Source: Rhodoferax sp.
Lineage (GTDB): Bacteria > Pseudomonadota > Gammaproteobacteria > Burkholderiales > Burkholderiaceae_C
NCBI GenBank assembly: GCA_029865675.1
Contig: JARXAU010000113.1
Location: 1 to 7,590, forward strand
Direction of reading: 5' to 3'
DNA length: 7,590 nucleotides
Below are positions 1-5,941 of this stretch, piece after piece. Numbering within the stretch: position 1 is the first letter of the stretch; every line of letters begins with the position of its first letter. Below the pieces are notes generated by a model that had not been told where the DNA came from, ran no database searches, and worked only from the letters and a program-made list of their open reading frames with translations. Position numbers and translations under genes: made by a program.

Positions 1-78
1 ATCCCGAACAGGACAGTGAAACGACTCCGCGCCGATGATAGTGCGGATACCCGTGTGAAAGTAGGTCATCGTCAGGCT
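1..78 (+). rRNA. rrf: 5S ribosomal RNA, 3' part (5' end lies outside the window)
   Basis: This is the 3' portion of a 5S rRNA, the small RNA of the large ribosomal subunit. It begins inside the molecule at ATCCCGAACAGGACAGTGAA and continues through the GATGATAGTGCGGATACCCG segment, which forms the loop E/helix IV arm. It ends at GTCAGGCT, the strand that pairs with the missing 5' terminus. The wording matches Burkholderiales 5S rRNA as I remember it. About 40 nt of the gene should lie to the left, with 23S and 16S genes further upstream. The exact 3' end could be one or two bases either way. A strong terminator follows 12 nt later, so this is the end of an rRNA operon transcribed rightwards. 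Confidence 0.94.
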
Positions 79-89
79 ATTCAACCAGG

Positions 90-120
90 AAACGCCCCGT
101 CAGCTGATGGGGCGTTTTTT
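90..120 (+). terminator. Rho-independent terminator of the rRNA operon
   Basis: A perfect 9-bp GC-rich stem pairs 90-98 (AAACGCCCC) with 109-117 (GGGGCGTTT). The 10-nt loop contains the palindrome CAGCTG, and the run of six T ends at 120. It lies just after the 5S gene and fits the standard end of an rrn operon. Read on the opposite strand, the same hairpin is followed only by TTTCC, so it would stop transcripts from the facing binding-protein gene less efficiently. I see no better terminator for that gene between 79 and 178, and no other feature in that stretch. Confidence 0.9.
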
Positions 121-178
121 CGTTATTGCTTTTGATTCCAGTCGAACGTCTATGGCAGCGGCATGCGAACAACTTTAT

Positions 179-1432
179 CTATACGCCATAACGTCGTGCC
201 CACTCGTTTTGAAGCGGTTTGACCCAGGACACGTGGGGCTCTGGTAGGGTGGGGGTGTTGTCTAAGAGTTGGCCGGCCCGAGGGTTTGTACGGAACATTG
301 TTTGTTCGGAAGGCGATAGGCGCCCAATGTCCAGCACGGTTGGATCGCCCCATATCAAGATATCTGCTTTACGAGCCTGAGCCTGCGGACTCAGTAAAAA
401 GTTGGCTACCACCTGCGCGGCCGCTTTGGCACTCGCGTTGATGGGGATGGCTAGAAAATGGGTGTTTCCTATCGTGCCCCCAGTAAATTGAAAACTCATT
501 GTCGTCGGTGCGAGTCGTTTCGCTGCTATTTCGTTGGCCACTTCATTCGGGTTAAAGGTCATAGCCAGCAACAGTTCGCCGTCCGACATCATCTGCCGCT
601 GCGCGGATGCGCTGTTCGGAAATTGCTTTCCCCGCCGCCAAAGAGTCGGATGCAGACCATCAAGAAGGCGCCACAGCGGAGATGTTATTCTCGTAAACAC
701 CTCGGATGTCATCGGCTGGTACAACTTCCAGCGATCGTGTGGTGAAGTCAAATCTAGCAGCACTTGCTTGATGAAGGTCGTCCCATGGAAGTCCGGTGGC
801 CGGGGGTAGCTCAAGCGGCCAGGATTTTTGGCAGCGAACGCAACCCATGCAGCGAGGTCGCGAGGCGGGTTGTCGACTCGCTTACTGTCAGCCATGAAAG
901 TAAGTTGTGCCATACCCCAGGGCGCTTCCAAGCCATCTACCGCCTCAGCAAAATCTAGCACGGTAGTGGGCTTTCCCTTTGTATCGACGTATGCAAAAGA
1001 GGGCAACTGTTCCGCAAAAGGGCCGTAAAGCAGGCTTTCGCGCTTCATCGTGGAGAAGTTTGCGCCGTTTATCCAGATTAGGTCTACGCTACCGTCCTGC
1101 TTTCCGGCTGCTACTTCACCGCGCACCTGCCGGACGACGTCCGCTGTGTCCTGCACTTTGACGTGGCTGACTTTCACCTCAAATCGCCGGGAAACTTGCT
1201 CGGCAGTCCACTGGATGTAGTCGTTAATCGGTGGTGAGCCACCCCAAGCGTGAAAATACACCGTCTGGCCGCGCGCTTGCTCCAGGGTACGCGTCCACAG
1301 CGGTTGGACCACTTGTGCACCCAATGGCATCAAACTGCCGACTAAGCCGCAACCGCTCAACCAACGAACCATGGAACGACGGTTGAGAGGCGAAAGCACG
1401 GGGTGCGGTGTCTGTGGGTGAAGGAGGTTCAT
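179..1432 (-). CDS. ynjB: ABC transporter solute-binding protein, YnjB type
   Basis: This is a predicted periplasmic binding protein of an ABC importer, 417 aa, resembling E. coli YnjB (COG4134). The substrate is unknown. The mature part opens with QTVYFHAWGGSPPINDYI (57-73), followed by GSVDLIWINGANFSTMK (114-130), FAEQLPSFAYVDT (139-151), APWGMAQLTF (170-179) and MTFNPNEVANEI (291-302), all recalled as typical of this family. The N-terminus has a twin arginine (NRRSMVRWL, 17-25) and a hydrophobic stretch to about residue 38, which suggests Tat export with cleavage near GA|Q (39/40). An LSGC at 25-28 resembles a lipobox but comes before the hydrophobic stretch. The ATG shares the sequence ATGA with the ftsY stop and has no clear ribosome-binding site, which points to translational coupling. 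No permease or ATPase partner gene is in the window, unlike the ynjBCD cluster. Export type is inference; family assignment is fairly sure. Confidence 0.86.
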   Translation of the reverse strand: MNLLHPQTPHPVLSPLNRRSMVRWLSGCGLVGSLMPLGAQVVQPLWTRTLEQARGQTVYFHAWGGSPPINDYIQWTAEQVSRRFEVKVSHVKVQDTADVVRQVRGEVAAGKQDGSVDLIWINGANFSTMKRESLLYGPFAEQLPSFAYVDTKGKPTTVLDFAEAVDGLEAPWGMAQLTFMADSKRVDNPPRDLAAWVAFAAKNPGRLSYPRPPDFHGTTFIKQVLLDLTSPHDRWKLYQPMTSEVFTRITSPLWRLLDGLHPTLWRRGKQFPNSASAQRQMMSDGELLLAMTFNPNEVANEIAAKRLAPTTMSFQFTGGTIGNTHFLAIPINASAKAAAQVVANFLLSPQAQARKADILIWGDPTVLDIGRLSPSEQTMFRTNPRAGQLLDNTPTLPEPHVSWVKPLQNEWARRYGV

Positions 1433-2481
1433 TGAAGCAGTGCCTGAGAAAACTCACGGGCGTTGAAAGTCTCTAACTCTTCCAGCTTTTCGCCCACGCC
1501 AATGAAGTACACCGGAATTGGACGGTCGCGCGCAATCGCCGCAAGTACGCCGCCTTTGGCGGTCCCGTCTAGCTTGGTAATGACCAAGCCGGTAAGACCC
1601 AGAGCATCGTCAAAAGCACGCACCTGGGCCAAGGCGTTTTGTCCGGTGTTGCCATCAATAACCAACAAAATTTCTTGCGGACAGGCACCCAAGCCTGAAG
1701 CATCTCCCGCCTTTTGCACCACGCGTCTTATTTTTTTCAGTTCTTCCATGAGATGCAACTGGGTTGGGAGGCGCCCAGCCGTGTCGATAATCACCACATC
1801 CTTTTTCCGCGCCTTCCCTGCGCAAACGGCGTCATAACTGACTGCCGCTGGATCGGCACCTTCTTGGCTAACGATGTCCACCGTGTTGCGTTCAGCCCAA
1901 ACGGTCAGTTGCTCGCGCGCGGCAGCGCGAAACGTGTCGGCTGCGGCGAGCAGCACAGTGGCGCCTTGATCGGCTAATCTGTGCGTCAGCTTGCCGATTG
2001 ACGTCGTTTTTCCTGCACCATTTACACCTGTCACCATGATCACGGTGGTCGATTCTGAGTCCAGCCTCAGCGGCTTCTCCAGCGGCAGCAGCAGTTTGCA
2101 CAAGCCGTCGACTAAGAGGTTTTTCAGTTCACGAGGTGTCGTCGCTTTGGCTTCTTTCGCTTGGCGCCGCAGCTCTTTAAGCAGGTACTCGGTAGCGTGG
2201 ACACCGGCATCAGACATAAGAAGCGCGCTTTCCAAGTCTTCAAAAAGCGCTTCATCGATGCGCGTGCCAATAAACACTGAAGACAGACCCGCTGCCGTCT
2301 TCCCGAGTCCTGCTTTAAGTCTGGCGAGCCATCCTTGCCGTGCTTCCATTCCCGAAGCCGGCAGTATGTTTTTCGCCTCGTTGGGCGGGAGCGCGCTGTC
2401 AAGGGCCCTGGTATCTTCCAGACGAGCGTCCTTAGCCGGGGTGCTCGTTGGAAGGAGATTTTTTTTAAAAAAGCTGAACAT
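1429..2481 (-). CDS. ftsY: Signal recognition particle receptor FtsY
   Basis: FtsY is the SRP-family GTPase that docks SRP-bound ribosomes at the inner membrane, forming a GTPase heterodimer with Ffh and handing nascent membrane proteins to SecYEG. All GTPase elements are visible in the 350 aa: P-loop GVNGAGKTT (152-160), DTFRAAAREQL (182-192), DTAGR (233-237), TKLDG (302-306) and the closing GVGEKLEELETF (328-339). The helical N domain covers about residues 50-140. The acidic A domain is only about 45 residues, against roughly 200 in E. coli (497 aa in total). The start MFSFFKKNLL is amphipathic and fits the lipid-binding N-terminus of the family. An ATG lies 28 bp from the start of the divergent protease gene, with only a weak TAGG-like ribosome site before it. 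The downstream binding-protein gene overlaps the stop codon by 3 nt. Confidence 0.97.
   Translation of the reverse strand: MFSFFKKNLLPTSTPAKDARLEDTRALDSALPPNEAKNILPASGMEARQGWLARLKAGLGKTAAGLSSVFIGTRIDEALFEDLESALLMSDAGVHATEYLLKELRRQAKEAKATTPRELKNLLVDGLCKLLLPLEKPLRLDSESTTVIMVTGVNGAGKTTSIGKLTHRLADQGATVLLAAADTFRAAAREQLTVWAERNTVDIVSQEGADPAAVSYDAVCAGKARKKDVVIIDTAGRLPTQLHLMEELKKIRRVVQKAGDASGLGACPQEILLVIDGNTGQNALAQVRAFDDALGLTGLVITKLDGTAKGGVLAAIARDRPIPVYFIGVGEKLEELETFNAREFSQALLQ
2459..2472. other. T8A6 homopolymer tract inside the ftsY start region
   Basis: Eight T followed by six A on the + strand (on the ftsY sense strand TTTTTT then eight A) encode FtsY residues Phe-Phe-Lys-Lys-Asn at positions 4-8. 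The run lies about 40 bp upstream of the divergent protease start. The tract is seen directly. That it bends DNA, helps open a promoter or causes slippage is only a possibility, because Phe/Lys-rich N-termini are normal for FtsY and could explain it by coding alone. Confidence 0.4.
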
Positions 2482-2509
2482 AGCCTACGTTCTTAGAATG
2501 GTTCATTGT
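2482..2509. promoter_or_regulatory. Divergent intergenic region of ftsY and the M16 protease operon
   Basis: Only 28 bp separate the two start codons, so at least one promoter must extend into the coding sequence of the other gene. For ftsY, TACAAT on the - strand (2510-2505) is a good -10 candidate, about 24 nt before its ATG, but I find no convincing -35 at 16-18 bp. For the protease unit, TAGAAT on the + strand (2494-2499) is a -10 candidate that would leave almost no leader before the ATG at 2510. Its -35 is also poor. Both calls come from reading by eye and are weak. Confidence 0.3.
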
Positions 2510-3967
2510 ATGAAACACCTGAAACTTACCCTGTCTAGTTTTCTTAGTTCGCGATCGCCAATTTTGCGCCAATTGCGGCGATGGTGTGCCTTGATTGTGG
2601 TCGGAGCGGCGTCGTGTAGTTCCGCGCTGGCCGCGCCGCAGGAGAGCCGAGAATTCACGTTAAGCAACGGCATGACGCTTATTGTCAAGCCCGATCACCG
2701 GGCGCCCACTGCGGTGCACATGCTGTGGGTTCGGGTGGGCTCCATGGACGAAGTCGATGGAAGCTCTGGCGTGGCGCATGTACTGGAGCACATGATGTTC
2801 AAAGGGACTCCGACCGTGAAAGCGGGAGAGTTTTCGCGCCGCGTCGCTGCGATGGGTGGCAGGGAAAACGCTTTCACGAGCAAAGATTACACCGGTTACT
2901 ACCAACAGATTCCGGTAGCGAGGCTGGCCGACGTCATGGCCCTGGAATCAGACCGCTTTGCCAACAGCCAATGGAGCGACGAAGACTTTCGCAGAGAACT
3001 TGAGGTCGTTAAGGAAGAGCGGCGTATGCGTACTGAAGACAATCCGCACGCCCGCCTGTTTGAAGCGATGACGGCCACCGCTTACCAAGCCTCCCCCTAT
3101 CGCAGACCCGTAGTGGGTTGGATGAGCGACCTTGAGGCCTTGGTGCCCGACGACGCGCGTAGCTTTTTCCGTCGCTGGTACAAGCCGAACAACGCTGCGC
3201 TCATCGTCGCTGGTGATGTAGAGCCCGAATCGGTGCGGCTGCTCGCAGAAAAGTATTACGGCGGCATTGCCAATGCGGAGTTGCCAGCGCGCAAGCCTCG
3301 CACCGAACCCGCGCAAAGTGGCGAGCGTCGGCTTGCCTTTAAGGCACCTGCCGAGCAGTCCTATGTGGCGCTGGCTTTCAAGGTGCCTGGCATTCGGGCC
3401 AGCTCCGATGGCGAACTTTGGGACGCGCAAGCGCAAGACGCTTTGGCGCTGACCGTGCTCTCTGCGGTGCTCGATGGCTATGAGGGCGCGCGCTTAGACC
3501 GCGCTCTGACTCAGCCGCAAGACCATCTAGCTGACAGTGCAAGTGCGCATTACGGTGCCACTGCTCGCGGGCCGGTCACCTTTATGCTGTCTGGGGTGCC
3601 AAGCAAGGGCAAAAGCAGCGCGGCGCTCGAAGTTGCGCTGCGCGCCCAGGTTAAACGGGTGGCGGACGAGGGAATTTCAAGCGCCGAGCTAAAGCGCGTA
3701 GTCAACCAATGGACCGCTTCTGAGGTCTATCAGCAGGATAGCGTGTTCAACCAAGCGCGCATACTGGGCGTTCATTGGTCTGTCGGTTTGCCACTTAACT
3801 TTGACACACAAATGCTGGCACGCTTGCGCCAAGTAACACCCGCGCAGGTGCAGGAGGTTGCGGCTAAGTACTTTGGTGACGACGAACTCACCGTGGCGAC
3901 CTTGCTGCCGCAGCTCCCGGACCCCTTGCGCAAAACGCGCCCACGCGTACCTGCTGCGCGTCATTGA
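2510..3967 (+). CDS. M16 family zinc metallopeptidase, catalytic subunit, exported
   Basis: This is a zinc-dependent endopeptidase of the pitrilysin/mitochondrial-processing-peptidase clan (M16), 485 aa, probably periplasmic. The inverted zinc motif HVLEH (90-94) gives two His ligands and the catalytic Glu93. The third ligand is most likely Glu169 in EVVKEE (165-170), at the usual HxxEH-X74-E spacing. FTLSNGMTLIV (49-59) is the typical first strand, and YKPNNAALIVAGDV (224-237) is the usual end of the N-terminal half. The C-terminal half lacks the GGG-SRL...RGLTY signature, which the next gene supplies. A signal peptide has a long basic n-region, a core CALIVVGAA (26-34) and an ALA|AP site (41/42). 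I chose the ATG at 2510; an in-frame ATG at 2498 would add four residues, and neither has a clear ribosome site. The frame stays open back to 1991, antisense to ftsY, but a start there would bury the signal peptide. The natural substrate is unknown. Confidence 0.92.
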   Translation: MKHLKLTLSSFLSSRSPILRQLRRWCALIVVGAASCSSALAAPQESREFTLSNGMTLIVKPDHRAPTAVHMLWVRVGSMDEVDGSSGVAHVLEHMMFKGTPTVKAGEFSRRVAAMGGRENAFTSKDYTGYYQQIPVARLADVMALESDRFANSQWSDEDFRRELEVVKEERRMRTEDNPHARLFEAMTATAYQASPYRRPVVGWMSDLEALVPDDARSFFRRWYKPNNAALIVAGDVEPESVRLLAEKYYGGIANAELPARKPRTEPAQSGERRLAFKAPAEQSYVALAFKVPGIRASSDGELWDAQAQDALALTVLSAVLDGYEGARLDRALTQPQDHLADSASAHYGATARGPVTFMLSGVPSKGKSSAALEVALRAQVKRVADEGISSAELKRVVNQWTASEVYQQDSVFNQARILGVHWSVGLPLNFDTQMLARLRQVTPAQVQEVAAKYFGDDELTVATLLPQLPDPLRKTRPRVPAARH

Positions 3968-3982
3968 CTGGGGCGAACACAC

Positions 3983-5320
3983 ATGCGTATTCAGATCTTC
4001 CTGTCCATCCCGCGTCTGGGCTTTTTGTTTTCGCTGGCTTGTGCCAGTTGCAGTTGGGCTGCACTCCCCATTGAGCATTGGACACACAGCAACGGCGCCC
4101 AGGTCTTTTTGGTGCAAAGCCCGGGCATCGCTATGTTGGACGTACAACTTGACTTTGATGCGGGGGAACGACGCAGTCCTCTAGGCAAAACAGGCTTGGC
4201 CTCCATGATGGCGTCGGCTACACGCAATGGCCTGAAGGCCACCGCCACGCAAGCGGCCATCGATGAAAATGCGCTCGGCGAAGCATGGGCCGATCTGGGC
4301 GCCTCCATGTCTGCAGCAGCGGGCAACGACCGACTGACCTTTGCCCTGCGCACCCTGACTTACCCAGACGTTTTGGCTCAATCCGTCGCCCTGGCGGCGC
4401 GCCAGCTTGGAGAACCCGCGTTTCCCGAAGCGGTCTGGTTGCGCGACCGGCCTAAGGTAATTGCCAGTATCAAAGAGGCCAACACCCGCCCCGCAAGCGC
4501 AGCCGCGCGTGCTTACAACGCGGCGGTGTACGGCGACCATCCCTATGGCCGAGAAACTACAGAGGTAGATTTGCTCGCGATCAGCAGCGCCGACATGCAA
4601 GCCTTGCACGCCCAAGCCGTGCGCCCCTGCTACGCGCGAATTAGCCTGGTAGGCGCGGTTGACCGCGCACAAGCCGACGCTTTGGTGGGCGCCTTGCTCT
4701 CGCGCCTGCCTTCGGGTGACTGTCCGCCGTTGCCGCAAGTCCCAGAGGTGCAGCCTTTGACGGTCGCATCGGAACAAACTCTTGCTTTTGACTCCGCCCA
4801 AGCGCATGTACTGGTGGGGCAACCTGGCATCAAACGCAGTTCGCCTGACTTTTTTGCATTGCTGGTGGGGAACCACATTTTGGGCGGTGGAGGTTTTGTC
4901 TCGCGGCTCACGGAAGAGGTGCGGCAAAAGCGCGGCCTGACATACGGAATTTCTAGCGGATTTTCCCCTGGCTTGCATGCTGGGGCTTTTACCGTGAGCT
5001 TACAAACTCGGCCTGACCAAGCACAGCAAGCCTTGGACTTGCTGCGTGAGGTGCTTAGGAGCTTCGTGGCGGACGGCCCCACTGCCGCCGAGTTGCAGGC
5101 GGCGAAGGACAACTTGATTGGCGGCTTTGCCCTGCGCGTTGACACCAACCGCAAGCTCCTAGACAACGTGGCCAACATCGCCTGGAATGATTTGCCGCTG
5201 GACTATTTGACAACCTGGACCGAGCAGGTGCAAAAAATCACGACCGAGCAAGTGCGCCAGGCTTTGCGCCGCACGCTGCAGCCACAAACCATGGCGACTG
5301 TGGTGCTGGGTGGCAGATAG
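3983..5320 (+). CDS. M16 family peptidase-like protein, non-catalytic partner, exported
   Basis: This is a second M16-fold protein, 445 aa, starting 15 nt after the previous stop and so surely in the same transcript. Where its neighbour reads GVAHVLEHMM, this protein reads GLASMMASAT (71-80): Ser74, Ala77 and Ser78 replace His, Glu and His, so it cannot bind zinc in the standard way. It does keep the C-terminal signature GGGGFVSRLTEEVR (301-314) and RGLTYGISSGF (317-327), the R/Y substrate-binding motif of M16B proteins. In known bacterial M16B pairs one subunit carries the zinc site and the other the R/Y motif, and the two form the active enzyme; the same arrangement is inferred here. The N-terminus is a signal peptide (core LGFLFSLACAS, 12-22; likely cleavage SWA|AL at 26/27), placing it in the periplasm with its partner. 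Confidence 0.9.
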   Translation: MRIQIFLSIPRLGFLFSLACASCSWAALPIEHWTHSNGAQVFLVQSPGIAMLDVQLDFDAGERRSPLGKTGLASMMASATRNGLKATATQAAIDENALGEAWADLGASMSAAAGNDRLTFALRTLTYPDVLAQSVALAARQLGEPAFPEAVWLRDRPKVIASIKEANTRPASAAARAYNAAVYGDHPYGRETTEVDLLAISSADMQALHAQAVRPCYARISLVGAVDRAQADALVGALLSRLPSGDCPPLPQVPEVQPLTVASEQTLAFDSAQAHVLVGQPGIKRSSPDFFALLVGNHILGGGGFVSRLTEEVRQKRGLTYGISSGFSPGLHAGAFTVSLQTRPDQAQQALDLLREVLRSFVADGPTAAELQAAKDNLIGGFALRVDTNRKLLDNVANIAWNDLPLDYLTTWTEQVQKITTEQVRQALRRTLQPQTMATVVLGGR

Positions 5321-5353
5321 CGTTAGCGGCGAGCCCACTCATAAGGCCAGGGC

Positions 5354-5914
5354 ATGAGCAAAGCGTTTACCAAGGAAAGCGACGACGCAGGCGACGATGA
5401 AGTTGCGCTGCCTGCCTTGCCCTCCGAAGCCAAAAACTACATCACGCCGGTTGGATACGCGACGCTGCGCGCCGAGCTTTTGGCGCTGATTGATGTGGAG
5501 CGCCCGAAGGTCGTAGAGATTGTGCATTGGGCCGCAAGCAACGGCGACCGCTCAGAAAATGGCGACTACATCTACGGAAAGAAGCGGCTGCGCGAAATTG
5601 ACCGGCGCATCCGCTTCTTGACCCAGCGGCTGGAGATCGCCGTTGTCACCGAGCCCAGCGTGCAGTGGGGCAATGAACAAATCTTTTTTGGCGCCACGGT
5701 GACTTATGCGAACGGCAGCGGCAACGAGCACACCATCAAGATTGTGGGTATCGACGAGGCCAACAGCGCCTTGGGAGAAGTAAGCTGGGTCTCGCCTATC
5801 GCTCGTACTTTGCTTAGAGCGCGTGTCGGTGACGTGCTGAGCCTGGCAAGTTCCCAAGGTGTGACAGCCATTGAAGTGCTCGCTGTCCAGTATCCATTGG
5901 CCAGCGCGGCATAG
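5354..5914 (+). CDS. greB: Transcript cleavage factor GreB
   Basis: GreB enters the RNA polymerase secondary channel and stimulates cleavage of backtracked RNA, rescuing stalled complexes. The protein is 186 aa, longer than E. coli GreB (158 aa) mainly through an acidic N-terminal extension (DDAGDDE, 10-16) after the family-typical MSKAFTKESD. The N-terminal coiled coil spans about 33-100. Its tip carries GDRSENGDY (64-72), with the acidic residues Asp65 and Glu68 that position the catalytic Mg2+. KKRLREIDRRIRFL (76-89) is the basic returning helix that distinguishes GreB. The C-terminal FKBP-like domain (about 108-180) contains GEVSWVSPIARTLL (141-154). The ATG is preceded by AAGG seven bases upstream. 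The gene starts 33 nt after the second M16 gene and may be cotranscribed with it, though greB could also have its own promoter. A candidate terminator follows directly. Confidence 0.95.
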   Translation: MSKAFTKESDDAGDDEVALPALPSEAKNYITPVGYATLRAELLALIDVERPKVVEIVHWAASNGDRSENGDYIYGKKRLREIDRRIRFLTQRLEIAVVTEPSVQWGNEQIFFGATVTYANGSGNEHTIKIVGIDEANSALGEVSWVSPIARTLLRARVGDVLSLASSQGVTAIEVLAVQYPLASAA

Positions 5915-5917
5915 GCC

Positions 5918-5941
5918 AGCGAGCCGTTAGCCCGCTTTTTT
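5918..5941 (+). terminator. Probable rho-independent terminator after greB
   Basis: The stem pairs 5918-5924 (AGCGAGC) with 5930-5936 (GCCCGCT), with one A-C mismatch and a 5-nt loop CGTTA, followed by T to position 5941. It starts 4 nt after the greB stop. Its distal arm and T run lie inside the 3' end of the convergent spoT gene, where they encode the last residues Lys-Lys-Ala-Gly and the TAA. The stem is modest, so this is a reasonable but not certain call. It would not terminate spoT transcripts, since that side lacks a T run. Confidence 0.6.

Noticed and set aside
1352..1366. Possible lipoprotein signal (LSGC) in the binding protein.
   Set aside because: The Cys comes right after the twin arginine and before the hydrophobic stretch, so cleavage there would leave no proper signal-peptide core.
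1421..1427. AAGGAGG on the + strand, a perfect Shine-Dalgarno sequence.
   Set aside because: It lies on the strand opposite to the binding-protein gene, encoding its Asn-Leu-Leu codons, and no credible + strand gene starts after it.
1463..1837. A 124-codon + strand reading frame opposite ftsY.
   Set aside because: It is fully antisense to conserved GTPase motifs, has a composition typical of shadow frames and resembles no family I know.
1991..2509. The protease reading frame is open about 500 bp further upstream, allowing a 658-residue protein.
   Set aside because: That extension is antisense to the conserved N and G domains of FtsY, is rich in Ser and Arg like a shadow frame, and would place the signal peptide in mid-protein. 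The ATG at 2510 gives a normal exported M16 protein.
4181..4978. A 265-codon - strand reading frame opposite the second M16 gene.
   Set aside because: The + strand frame has clear M16 homology and a signal peptide. The reverse frame is rich in Arg, Gly and Cys with no recognisable domain.
5899..5921. GGCCAGCG occurs twice, 15 bp apart, at the end of greB.
   Set aside because: Eight bases in GC-rich coding sequence is expected by chance, and there is no further copy or element structure around it.
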